NCBI GenBank assembly: GCA_003141555.1
Contig: PLMN01000005.1
Location: 1 to 64,000, forward strand
Source: Candidatus Aminicenantota bacterium
Lineage (GTDB): Bacteria > Acidobacteriota > Aminicenantia > Aminicenantales > UBA4085
Length of the DNA: 64,000 nucleotides
Reading direction: 5' to 3'
Made by a program: the position numbers and the translations under genes. Within the stretch, counting starts at the first letter, position 1; every line of letters starts with the position of its first letter. Below, piece by piece: positions 44,644-51,865 of this stretch. The notes under the pieces are model-generated. The model was not told the origin of the DNA. It ran no database searches and worked only from the letters and a program-made list of their open reading frames with translations.

Positions 44644-44763
44644 TCATATCTTACCCTCAGAGTTTTCCAGCACCTCAGGCTTAATCTCCTGGACGGAATA
44701 GCACGACCAACAGAAAACGAGAAAACTCTCTAAGATCAAGCTGGCGATGATTCGATTTCTCAT
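44644..44763 (-). pseudogene. Truncated third copy of the small membrane-anchored protein
   Basis: A 39-codon ORF begins MRNRIIASLILESFLVFC and matches the first 32 residues of the gene at 44849-45427 almost exactly (about two base differences), including GGGAG before the ATG. It then runs into unrelated sequence (ENSEGKI) and stops. It is a partial duplication. Between 44492 and 44848 I see nothing else. Confidence 0.7.
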
Positions 44764-44814
44764 GGCTTGCTCCCTTTCACTTCCATTCCTGCCGCACGCG
44801 CCCCCAATTTTCAC

Positions 44815-45494
44815 CGGTCTTTAAATAAATATGCCGAATGAACGTCGCTCATTTCCCAAAGGCTCTCGAAAAGGGGTTAAAGAACAAACTTCCTATGCCG
44901 ACTAGGCCGGCCAAAGAGGTCGCAAGTAAAATTCCTAAAAGAAGGACCCTTTCGGAATCGAATTGTTCGGCCCAAACTTTTCTCGCCTCATCCAGCGCTA
45001 TTTTAAAGGACGCTTCGACGTTGTTCGATAGTGATTTCAGCATATAGAGGAGCGTCAAATCGTTCTGTTCGACGATTTTGTTGACGACGGGATAATTTTT
45101 GCCGTCCCGCATCACCACGGAATAGGATTCGTCCCCGTGATAGTTTGAGGAAAACTTTTGCCGGATATCCGCGCGGGCGACTTCGACTACCTCTAGGCCG
45201 CGCGTCATAACTCCGGTTCCCTGAATCGTGTCGCTTATGAACTTAGCCGGATGCTGTCCGGAGAATTCGATGACCTCGCCCGAGGTTTTTTCTACCTTCC
45301 GGATTTCATGATTGGCCGGTATAGCGGCGGCCAGCACCTCGGGCTTAATCTCCTGGACGGAATAGCACGACCAACAGAAAACGAGAAAACTCTCTAAGAT
45401 CAAGCTAGCGATGATTCGATTTCTCATGGCTTGCTTGCCTTCACTTTCATTATCCAAAATTCCCTGGTCGAAGTTGTCAAGAATATGTCAAGGA
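44815..45494. repeat. Segmental duplication, copy A
   Basis: About 670 bases, from ACCGGTCTTTAAATAAATATG at the left to TTGTCAAGAATATGTCAAG at the right, are repeated in the same orientation at 47213-47880. The unit holds one gene plus its flanks. Divergence is visible by eye (scattered substitutions, and a 15-18-base difference near the gene's 3' end), so the duplication is not very recent. Confidence 0.75.
44849..45427 (-). CDS. Duplicated small membrane-anchored protein, copy A
   Basis: Protein of 192 residues beginning MRNRIIASLILESFLVFCWS. The N-terminus looks like a signal peptide or anchor with two cysteines (Cys18 and Cys21); the lipobox is poor. The middle part (VEVARADIRQKFSSNYHGDESYSVVMRDGKNYPV) is beta-rich. 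A C-terminal helix (LLLGILLATSLAGLVGIGSLFF) spans the membrane. Family unknown. An upstream in-frame ATG at 45457 is less likely, because the ribosome-site position is conserved before MRN(R/K) in the paralogue. Confidence 0.65.
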   Translation of the reverse strand: MRNRIIASLILESFLVFCWSCYSVQEIKPEVLAAAIPANHEIRKVEKTSGEVIEFSGQHPAKFISDTIQGTGVMTRGLEVVEVARADIRQKFSSNYHGDESYSVVMRDGKNYPVVNKIVEQNDLTLLYMLKSLSNNVEASFKIALDEARKVWAEQFDSERVLLLGILLATSLAGLVGIGSLFFNPFSRAFGK

Positions 45495-45555
45495 TTTGCA
45501 AAGAAATGATGGCGTAGCGGACATTGCTTGACCTGCCGAAATCTCCCCGCCTCGA

Positions 45556-45735
45556 TATTTGCTCCGCGGGCTTATAGCTTCTGAGGCGACGCCCCTTGGC
45601 CTGAGCGTTGAGACCGGCCAAGGCCTTGCCTAGGGAGAGGGCGGCACTGCAATCAAAGCCCAGGCGCTCCGCGACGACACTGGCCCACAGGGTCAGGGCA
45701 GGTGTACGGTTAATGAAGAAGGCGTCGGTGGTCAT
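45556..45735 (-). pseudogene. N-terminal remnant of a conserved hypothetical protein (MTTDAF family), copy 1
   Basis: The reading frame begins MTTDAFFINRTPALTLWAS and continues VVAERLGFDCSAALSLGKALAGLNAQAKGRRL, a pattern I recognise from small uncharacterised bacterial proteins of about 120-150 residues. After SYKPAEQI the frame enters unrelated sequence, so the C-terminal half is lost. A second damaged copy lies at 46527-46733. The rest of 45458-45942 holds only the promoter of the next gene. Confidence 0.55.
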
Positions 45736-45864
45736 GTCAGCGTCTGTAGGAATCCCGTTTTTTCGAGTCTGGCCCTCCTTGGTTTATGTCTCAGGATAAC
45801 GTTTCTCTAAATCACATACAGGAAGTCTACGGGACATGCCAAAAGATTTATTAAGAAATATAAA

Positions 45865-45892
45865 TTGACTTTTCTGATAGATATAGTAAAAT
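45865..45892 (+). promoter_or_regulatory. Sigma-70-like promoter
   Basis: TTGACT (45865-45870), a 16-bp spacer and TAAAAT (45887-45892) in an AT-rich stretch, 50 bases before the NTF2-like gene, which has GGGGAAA as its ribosome site. Confidence 0.55.
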
Positions 45893-45942
45893 ATTTAAAT
45901 CCGCCGTGATATTCAAGACGACGGAAAACAAGGGGAAATCCG

Positions 45943-46404
45943 ATGAAACGAATTGCCATTGCACTCGGTGTGGTTGTCTTGGTCTTGTCTGTCGCTGCTT
46001 GGGCACAGAACGCGCCCCAGCCGAAAAGCGGGAGCGTGGAACAAGAGATATTGAAACTGGAGAAGGACTGGGAAACCGCAGCATTGAAGGGCGACACTGC
46101 GTTCCTCGAGCGGATTTATGCCTCTGATATATTCATTACGAATAGCGATGGGACTCTTTGGACCGGAGCCCAAGACATTGCCGATATGAAGTCTGGCGAA
46201 TATGTTCTTACGACATACGTTTCCGACAATCTAAAGGTCCATGTTTACGGAGATACGGCGGTCGTCAGCGGTCGGGGTAAGGCAACAGGGAAAGAAAAAG
46301 GCAAAGATTTCAGCCGCCAAACTGTGTGGACGGATACATGGGTAAAAATCGGTGGTCAGTGGAAGTGCGTGGCGGCCCAAGGTACGTTGATAGCGCAGAA
46401 GTAA
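45943..46404 (+). CDS. Exported NTF2-like protein (DUF4440/SnoaL-type)
   Basis: Protein of 153 residues with a clean signal peptide (MKRIAIALGVVVLVLSVAAWA, cleavage before QNA). The mature part fits the cone-like NTF2 fold: ILKLEKDWETAALKGDTAFLERIYASDI, then DLKVHVYGDTAVVSG-like KVHVYGDTAVVSGRGKATG and WVKIGGQWKCVAAQGTLI. Such proteins bind small ligands or act as ketosteroid-isomerase-like enzymes. No catalytic Asp pair can be assigned with confidence. Confidence 0.8.
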   Translation: MKRIAIALGVVVLVLSVAAWAQNAPQPKSGSVEQEILKLEKDWETAALKGDTAFLERIYASDIFITNSDGTLWTGAQDIADMKSGEYVLTTYVSDNLKVHVYGDTAVVSGRGKATGKEKGKDFSRQTVWTDTWVKIGGQWKCVAAQGTLIAQK

Positions 46405-46526
46405 CCTAGTCCCCCTCTTGATTTATGAAGGCCCGCTGTCCATGTCGGGCTCCGGGTCTTCCTTACCAAAGATTCCTTATTCCTCAAACTTTTCCCCTTA
46501 ACCCCTCAGTAGAACGCGGCCTTACG

Positions 46527-46733
46527 TCAATTCTGGGTGATATAGGACGGGAAGAACGGCCTGCCAGGTAACTCGACCCAGAACTCCTCCTCTAGTTTAA
46601 CTTTCTTCGGCACCTTGCTCTCTATCCCCTCCGTAGGCCTAAAAATCCCCAACCGCCGCCGCGCTTGGCCTGAGCGTTAAGACCGGCCAAAGCTTTGCCT
46701 GGGATGAGGGCGGCACTGCAATCAAAGCCCCGG
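46527..46733 (-). pseudogene. Frameshifted copy 2 of the MTTDAF-family gene
   Basis: Minus-strand GFDCSAAL and KALAGLNAQAK match copy 1, then a one-base frameshift in a CGG-rich run separates them from LGIFRPTEGIESKVPKKVKL and EEEFWVELPGRPFFPSY, which end at a TGA (46529-46527). This C-terminal half is missing from copy 1. The N-terminus is absent: it is lost upstream of 46733 in C-rich sequence. The gene is broken. Nothing else is recognised in 46405-46526. Confidence 0.5.
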
Positions 46734-46843
46734 CTGGACATGCGGCCCCCCGCCCCCCTACTTTGCGAGTATAATCTCAACATGACTCACCGCGAAGAAG
46801 AAGTGAGTGGCCGGTGTAAAAGGAACAACGGAGGGCAAAGGAT

Positions 46844-47017
46844 ATGCCGAAAACCATGAGAGGGCAACGGGGTGGCCGGGCGGACAACAGGCAAAATTTT
46901 ACGTTTTCCCGAGGCAAGGCCGCGTTCGTAGGCGCGACATCTGGCCGAAACACCGCGAGGGACGCCAAGCGGGCACTTCAAAGGTCGCGCCGGAGCGGTA
47001 AACGCGGGCTGCCATGA
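46844..47017 (+). CDS. Possible small basic protein (57 residues)
   Basis: ORF starting MPKTMRGQRGGRADNRQ and ending SRRSGKRGLP, with GGAGGG 8 bases before the ATG. It is very rich in Arg and Gly, as nucleic-acid-binding tails are. Its TGA overlaps a 13-codon ORF (ATGA). It lies among decayed sequence and may be spurious. Confidence 0.25.
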   Translation: MPKTMRGQRGGRADNRQNFTFSRGKAAFVGATSGRNTARDAKRALQRSRRSGKRGLP

Positions 47018-47094
47018 CGAAGAAAGCGCCGGCTCCGTCTCTTGGCCGGTCTTGATGTCGCGGGGTCAATCTTTGGTCAGATAGGAAGGATGGG

Positions 47095-47241
47095 ATGAGT
47101 ATCTTCTCACGACTGGCTCACAATCTGCGCAAGGGCGGGCAGACGCAGGTAGATGAGCACCCCAAACATGAGGCAGAGGGTGCCAGCCTTGTACGCACAT
47201 CACAGGCAAAGGACCGGTCTTTAAATAAATATGCCGAATGA
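47095..47241 (+). CDS. Possible small protein (48 residues)
   Basis: ORF starting MSIFSRLAHNLRKGG, with AGGAAGG upstream of the ATG. The N-terminus could form an amphipathic helix. Its last nine codons (DRSLNKYAE) lie in the left flank of duplication copy B, so its end was set by the duplication. Low support. Confidence 0.22.
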   Translation: MSIFSRLAHNLRKGGQTQVDEHPKHEAEGASLVRTSQAKDRSLNKYAE

Positions 47242-47880
47242 ACGTCGCTCAGTTCCCAAAGGCTAACGAACTTCCTATGCCGACCAGGCCGGCCAAAGAG
47301 GTCGCGAGTAAAATTCCCAACAAAAGGACACTTTCGATATCGAATTGTTTGGCCCAGACTTTTTTCGCCTCATCCAGCGCGACCTTATAGGACGCCGCGA
47401 CGTTGTTCGATAGTGACTTCAGCATACAGAGAAGCGTCGAATCATTCTGGTCGACGATGTAGTTGACGACGGGATAGGTTTTGCCGTCCCGCATCACCAC
47501 GGAATAGGATTTGTCTCCGTGATAGGTCGAGGAGGTCTTTTGTCGGATGTCCACCCGGGCGACTTCGATAACCTCCAGGCTGCGCGTCATGACTCCGGTT
47601 CCTTGAATCGTGTCGTTCATGAACTTAGCCGGATGCTGTCCGGAGAATTCGATGACCTCGCCCGAAGTTGTTTCGACCTTCCGGATTTCATAGTCGCCCG
47701 GCTTACCGGCAGCCAGCACCTCGGGCTTAATCTCCTGGACGGAATAGCAGGACCAACTGAAGATTAGAAAACTCTCTAAGGTCACAATGTCAATGATTTT
47801 GTTTCTCATGGTTTGCTCCCCTTCACCTCCATTATCCAAAATTCCCCCCTCGAAGTTGTCAAGAATATGTCAAGAATAAG
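47213..47880. repeat. Segmental duplication, copy B
   Basis: Second copy of the unit described at 44815-45494, same orientation, about 2.4 kb away. It starts at ACCGGTCTTTAAATAAATATG and ends at TTGTCAAGAATATGTCAAGAA. The DNA between the two copies carries the broken MTTDAF genes and the NTF2-like gene. Confidence 0.75.
47249..47809 (-). CDS. Duplicated small membrane-anchored protein, copy B
   Basis: Protein of 186 residues, clearly paralogous to copy A along its whole length: YSVQEIKPEVLAA, GTGVMTRSLEV, YPVVNYIVDQNDSTLL. It starts MRNKIIDIVTLESFLIFSW and ends ATSLAGLVGIGSSLAFGN, lacking the six-residue FFNPFS insert of copy A. GGGGAG precedes the ATG with 7-base spacing, which supports this start. 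Both copies keep an open frame, so both may be expressed. Confidence 0.65.
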   Translation of the reverse strand: MRNKIIDIVTLESFLIFSWSCYSVQEIKPEVLAAGKPGDYEIRKVETTSGEVIEFSGQHPAKFMNDTIQGTGVMTRSLEVIEVARVDIRQKTSSTYHGDKSYSVVMRDGKTYPVVNYIVDQNDSTLLCMLKSLSNNVAASYKVALDEAKKVWAKQFDIESVLLLGILLATSLAGLVGIGSSLAFGN

Positions 47881-48291
47881 TGAAGATTAGACGAATGCCA
47901 TCTCCGCATACCTGGGAAGTCCCGGAGCCCGGACGGGATGGCGGGCCTTCCCTGCTCAAAAGGATATTAGTGGGGAGAAATTCCCTTCGGCAGCCGGGCG
48001 ATGTTCGTCCCACGGGCTCAGAATCGATATCGCAACGCGCAGGAGATCACCGGGGCATCAGGTTGTCGACTTTATGGGACTACGATGTTGAAGTAGGACG
48101 TCCAAAAAGATCCTTGTCTATCCCATCCGGATTCCCGCCAGCAGAAGAAACCCCCGAATTTCGTTGTCGACTTTTTGTCGTGTTTAGGACGGAATCGGGT
48201 GTATTTGGACGAAAACGGGCGGAAAACCAAATCGACCGGTCGATGAGGGTCGGATCGCTATAAATCCCTTATTTTCTTGAGGAATATGGGA
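47881..48291. other. Intergenic stretch with no recognised gene
   Basis: About 410 bases between the duplicated unit and the 3' end of selC. A 127-codon plus-strand frame exists but has no ribosome site or recognisable pattern. GTTGTCGACTTT occurs twice (near 48063 and 48164). No integrase, IS end or obvious copy of the tRNA 3' end was found by eye. Confidence 0.4.
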
Positions 48292-48388
48292 TGGCGGGAG
48301 GATGTGGGAATCGAACCCACCCGGCCCCTTCGTCAGAAGCCATACCGGATTTGAAGTCCGGAGGGGCCACCAGACCCCATGCCCTCCC
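48292..48388 (-). tRNA. selC: tRNA-Sec (anticodon TCA)
   Basis: 97 bases including encoded CCA. On the minus strand it starts GGGAGGGCATGGGGTC. Features specific for tRNA-Sec are present: a six-pair D stem (GGGGTC/GGCCCC), anticodon loop CTTCAAA with TCA reading UGA, a long variable arm (GGCTTC/GAAG core), and T arm GTGGG-TTCGATT-CCCAC. The acceptor stem has seven pairs plus a C-A mismatch at the eighth position. It is charged with serine, converted by SelA, and delivered by SelB. Confidence 0.93.
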
Positions 48389-48597
48389 GAAACGGATATT
48401 ATATCAAAATTCCAAGACCGATAATATCATTCCCTATCTCCGCCGCGCCCGGTTGGAACCTGCTTGGCTCCTTAATTTTTCAATCTTGGAATCAATCCCC
48501 TGACTAAACACTTAGGGTTCTCATGTCTGCAAAAAGGGGGGACATTTCCTCGGCTGAGCAATAGATTTCCGCGCGTGCGGGCAAAAGGAGGTTCTCG

Positions 48598-49380
48598 ATG
48601 ACTCATCGAATCCAGGGTTATGGATGGGTGCCCGATCTTCCCGACAAACGCGACTTCAAATACGCCGCGCCCTCGGTAATTTTGAGGGCGCTCCCCGACA
48701 AGGTCGATCTTCGGAAGGAATGCCCGCCCGTGTACGATCAGCGGAAACTGGGAAGCTGCACGGCCAACGCCATCGGCGCCGCGTTCGAGTTCGAATTGCG
48801 GAAACAGGATCCGGCCATGGATTTCATGCCATCCCGGCTGTTCATCTACTACAACGAGCGCGTCATTGAAAATACGGTTCCGATTGATAGCGGGGCGAGC
48901 ATCCGCGACGGCATTAAGACCGTCCATAACCAGGGAGTCTGCCCGGAGGATGAATGGCCGTATAACATTGCCAAATTCGCCGACAAGCCCCCCGATCCGT
49001 GCTACGCGGATGCCCTCCATCATCAGGTGTCGTGCTACGATCGAATCCCTCGCACCCTGGCCCAAATGAAAGGCTGCCTGGCCGACGGTTTTCCGTTCGT
49101 CCTGGGTTTCACCGTATACGAATCGTTCGAAAGCGAGCCCGTCGCCAAAACGGGAAACCTCAACATGCCCGAGGAAGGCGAAGCCGCGGTCGGCGGCCAT
49201 GCCGTCTTGGCCGTCGGCTATACGGACGATTCGAAGCGATTCCTCATGCGCAACAGCTGGGGAAGCGCGTGGGGGAAAGCCGGCTACTTCACCATGCCCT
49301 ACGATTATCTGCTGAACGCCGACCTGTCCGATGACTTCTGGACGATCCGGCTGGTGGAAGCCGCCCCGAGGAAAAGGTAA
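48598..49380 (+). CDS. Papain-like (C1A) cysteine peptidase
   Basis: Protein of 260 residues. Catalytic residues are Gln48 (YDQRKLGSC), Cys54, His201 (GGHAVLAVGYTD) and Asn219 (MRNSWGSAWG). There is no signal peptide and almost no propeptide, which differs from secreted papains; residues 1-40 (GWVPDLPDKRDF) match the short N-terminus of the bacterial C1A group. AAAGGAGG precedes the ATG. The upstream sequence contains AAAAAGGGGGGACA, similar to REP ends. Confidence 0.85.
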   Translation: MTHRIQGYGWVPDLPDKRDFKYAAPSVILRALPDKVDLRKECPPVYDQRKLGSCTANAIGAAFEFELRKQDPAMDFMPSRLFIYYNERVIENTVPIDSGASIRDGIKTVHNQGVCPEDEWPYNIAKFADKPPDPCYADALHHQVSCYDRIPRTLAQMKGCLADGFPFVLGFTVYESFESEPVAKTGNLNMPEEGEAAVGGHAVLAVGYTDDSKRFLMRNSWGSAWGKAGYFTMPYDYLLNADLSDDFWTIRLVEAAPRKR

Positions 49381-49677
49381 TCGAGCGGTATCCAATTTCA
49401 CGATCCTGTGCGAAAATGAGGGCATGAAAGAAGGCCGGACACTCTTAGCGCCCCGCTCTTTCCGCCAAGAACTCATCCTCATTTTCGTCCTGGCCGGCCC
49501 GGCCCGGTGGATCGAGATCTGGGAGGCCATGACCGGCCGGATCCGGGTCGCCGCGGCTTCAAGCTCGACGCTCAGGCTTTCGCTTCCCGCCCGCGGCTCG
49601 GTGTTCGTGGTCGCCGGGGGCGGCCCCTCTCCGTCCGGCTTGATCGGCAGGGTCTGGCTCGAATTCGGGAGGCGCTG
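49381..49677. other. Gap with an 84-codon frame of doubtful status
   Basis: A frame starting at ATG 49424 (MKEGRTLLAPRSFRQ) runs to a TGA at 49676-49678 that overlaps the next ATG. It lacks a good ribosome site and has no recognisable domain. No promoter stands out. Confidence 0.3.
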
Positions 49678-51807
49678 ATGGCCATAGACGCGCGCAAGCG
49701 GGCGATCTGGATCCTCGCGGCCATCCTCCTCGTCGGAGGCATTCTCCGCGTCTTCCATCTGGGTACGATGTTTTTCAGCGGAGACGAGCCCCTCCATCAG
49801 GTACGGCTATCCTATCAACCTCTCGGTTTCGTCCTGACCTACAACAACGGGCCGCTGTTTTCCCTCCTGAGCCATGTCCTGCTGCCCCTCGGCCGGCTGG
49901 AAATCATGGCCCGGCTCGTCTCATTCCTTTCCGGGATCCTGATCATCCTTTTGACGTTTCTCGTGGGGAAAGCGCTCTTTTCCCGCGCGGTCGGACTGAT
50001 AGCCGCCCTGTTCGCCGCCTGCAGCCATCTCCTCGTCTTTTTCGCCCAGAACGGCCGGACCTACGCTCTGTTCACCCTGCTTTTTCTGCTCGCGTTTTAT
50101 CTTCTCCAACGCGCCCTCCGCGACGGGAGCGCCCGGCGATGGGCCCTCTACGCCCTGACGCTCACCCTCTTCCTTTACAGTCACACGATCGCGTTCCTCG
50201 TCCTTCCGGTCTATGCCCTGTTCGCCGTTATCGAATGGGCAGGAAGCCGGCGGGGTAAAGCTTCCGCCCTTCCTCCCGCGTCCCGCCCGGCTAGGCACCT
50301 CAGGCATTTTATCCTGTGGACGGCGGCGGGGTCCGGCCTGGCCGTCCTTCTCTATCTGCCCTGCTCCTGGATGCGGAACATGTTTTTTGGATCGTCCCAA
50401 CGCGGCCTCTCTCATCCGACGGATGCCCTGCCCTTGACGCTGAAAGCCGTCATCGACATCCTCAAGGTCCAGATTTCGCCGATCAGCCCGGCCGTTCTCG
50501 GGCTGACGCTCGCCCTCGTCGCCGTGGGGCTTGCGGCGAGGCCTAAGGCGGGCGGGCGCTACGCGGCATTCCTCGCCGCGGCCGTCGTCTTCCCCTGGCT
50601 CGTGTTCATCCTTGGCAAGCCCCGAGCCAACGACGTCTATTCCCTCTATCGCTATCTCCAGTTTCTCCTCCCCCTCCTTTTCCTCCTGGCCGCCCGCGGA
50701 ATCGAATCCCTGGCCCGCGGGGCGACCTCGCTTGCGGCGCGGCTCAAGGCGCGCTGGTCCTCGCCGGCCGGCGCGATTGTGATGACGGTCCTGGCCGTCG
50801 TTCTCGCCGGCGGCTATTTCGCGAACCTCCGCGACTATTATTTTTCGGATTACTGGCGGCAGGGCTCCCGGCGATTCGACCGCGATGTCGTCGCTTATCT
50901 TGAAGAGCACGCCGACCGGGACGCCTTGGTCGTCGTCGACGCCTATCCGACGGCCTCCGTGACGCTGATCCTGAACCCGCTGGCGAGGGACCTGCGCCCC
51001 GAGGAGATCGAGATCGCGGCCCGGGAAGCATACGTCCGCCCGCGCGGGGCGCGCCGGGTCATGATGTATGTCCTGGAATGGCCGTTCTTCCTCGACGGCG
51101 TCGCGAGCCGGGCGATCGAGCTCTGGGCTCTGACGCCGAAACGGCCCGCGGAAAACGACGGCCTGCGCGCGGCGGCGGCGAAGGTCCCCGACCTCGACGT
51201 GACCGATCTGTCGCGTACGACGGTCCTCCGCTTCAAGGCGGATGGCCGCCCGGTCGCGGAAAAAATGGCATCCCTCGCCGATATCCTCCTCACCGTCCCG
51301 GGAGACGCCGTCCTCCGGCGGCAGCGATGGCTCCTGGCGGCCAAAGCGAATTTCATGACGCGCGACGTCCGCGACGGGATCCGATGCCTGCGCGCTTTCG
51401 AGGCGGTCGACGTGGACGCCGCGACCGAATCGGACAACGCCGGCTCGGGACCCGAGCGCCTCCTCGGCCGGCTGCTGGCTTTTTCTCCCCGGGACTTGAG
51501 GCGCATTTTCGAGCGGCGCGCCCTGGCCGAAGTCCAGATGCTGGTCCTGAGGCTCGGCAACAACCTGGTCGAGGCCGGCCGGCTGCCCGACGCGGCGACG
51601 GCCTATGACGAGGTCCTGAGGATCGGCCCGGATTTCGATTCCCGGGTTCTCGAGCCGCTCGTCGCCCTCGGCGACGGCTTCGAAAAGACGGGAAACGAAG
51701 CCGGAGCGCTCAAGGCCTGGGAAGCGGCCGCCCGTCTCGATCCGCGGCGGCCAGACATTCAAGCGCGCCTCGCGCGGCTCCGATCCAAAGAGCCCCCCCG
51801 CCGCTGA
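49678..51807 (+). CDS. GT-C glycosyltransferase-like membrane protein with C-terminal TPR region
   Basis: Protein of 709 residues. Residues 1-390 hold about 10-11 membrane helices; after the first comes FFSGDEPLHQVRL with a GDE motif in the catalytic loop position of ArnT/PMT_2-type enzymes. FLVGKALFSRAVGLIAALFAA is typical of that family. Residues about 390-560 are soluble. The C-terminal 130 residues are helical with TPR-like spacing (LPDAATAYDEVLRIGPDF, AGALKAWEAAARLDP). It is probably a lipid-linked sugar transferase with a protein-binding tail. GGGAGG precedes the ATG. Confidence 0.75.
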   Translation: MAIDARKRAIWILAAILLVGGILRVFHLGTMFFSGDEPLHQVRLSYQPLGFVLTYNNGPLFSLLSHVLLPLGRLEIMARLVSFLSGILIILLTFLVGKALFSRAVGLIAALFAACSHLLVFFAQNGRTYALFTLLFLLAFYLLQRALRDGSARRWALYALTLTLFLYSHTIAFLVLPVYALFAVIEWAGSRRGKASALPPASRPARHLRHFILWTAAGSGLAVLLYLPCSWMRNMFFGSSQRGLSHPTDALPLTLKAVIDILKVQISPISPAVLGLTLALVAVGLAARPKAGGRYAAFLAAAVVFPWLVFILGKPRANDVYSLYRYLQFLLPLLFLLAARGIESLARGATSLAARLKARWSSPAGAIVMTVLAVVLAGGYFANLRDYYFSDYWRQGSRRFDRDVVAYLEEHADRDALVVVDAYPTASVTLILNPLARDLRPEEIEIAAREAYVRPRGARRVMMYVLEWPFFLDGVASRAIELWALTPKRPAENDGLRAAAAKVPDLDVTDLSRTTVLRFKADGRPVAEKMASLADILLTVPGDAVLRRQRWLLAAKANFMTRDVRDGIRCLRAFEAVDVDAATESDNAGSGPERLLGRLLAFSPRDLRRIFERRALAEVQMLVLRLGNNLVEAGRLPDAATAYDEVLRIGPDFDSRVLEPLVALGDGFEKTGNEAGALKAWEAAARLDPRRPDIQARLARLRSKEPPRR

Positions 51808-51865
51808 ACGATATCCCGCCGCCCCGCATTCGCCCGGAGAATGGCGGAACGCGCCCGACTCCCGG

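Noticed and set aside
47881-48263. 127-codon plus-strand ORF next to selC
   Set aside because: Starts without a ribosome site, has no recognisable pattern and lies in a decayed stretch.
44492-48291. CRISPR array in the repeat-rich region
   Set aside because: Repeats are two long units and fragments, not short regularly spaced repeats, and no cas gene is present.
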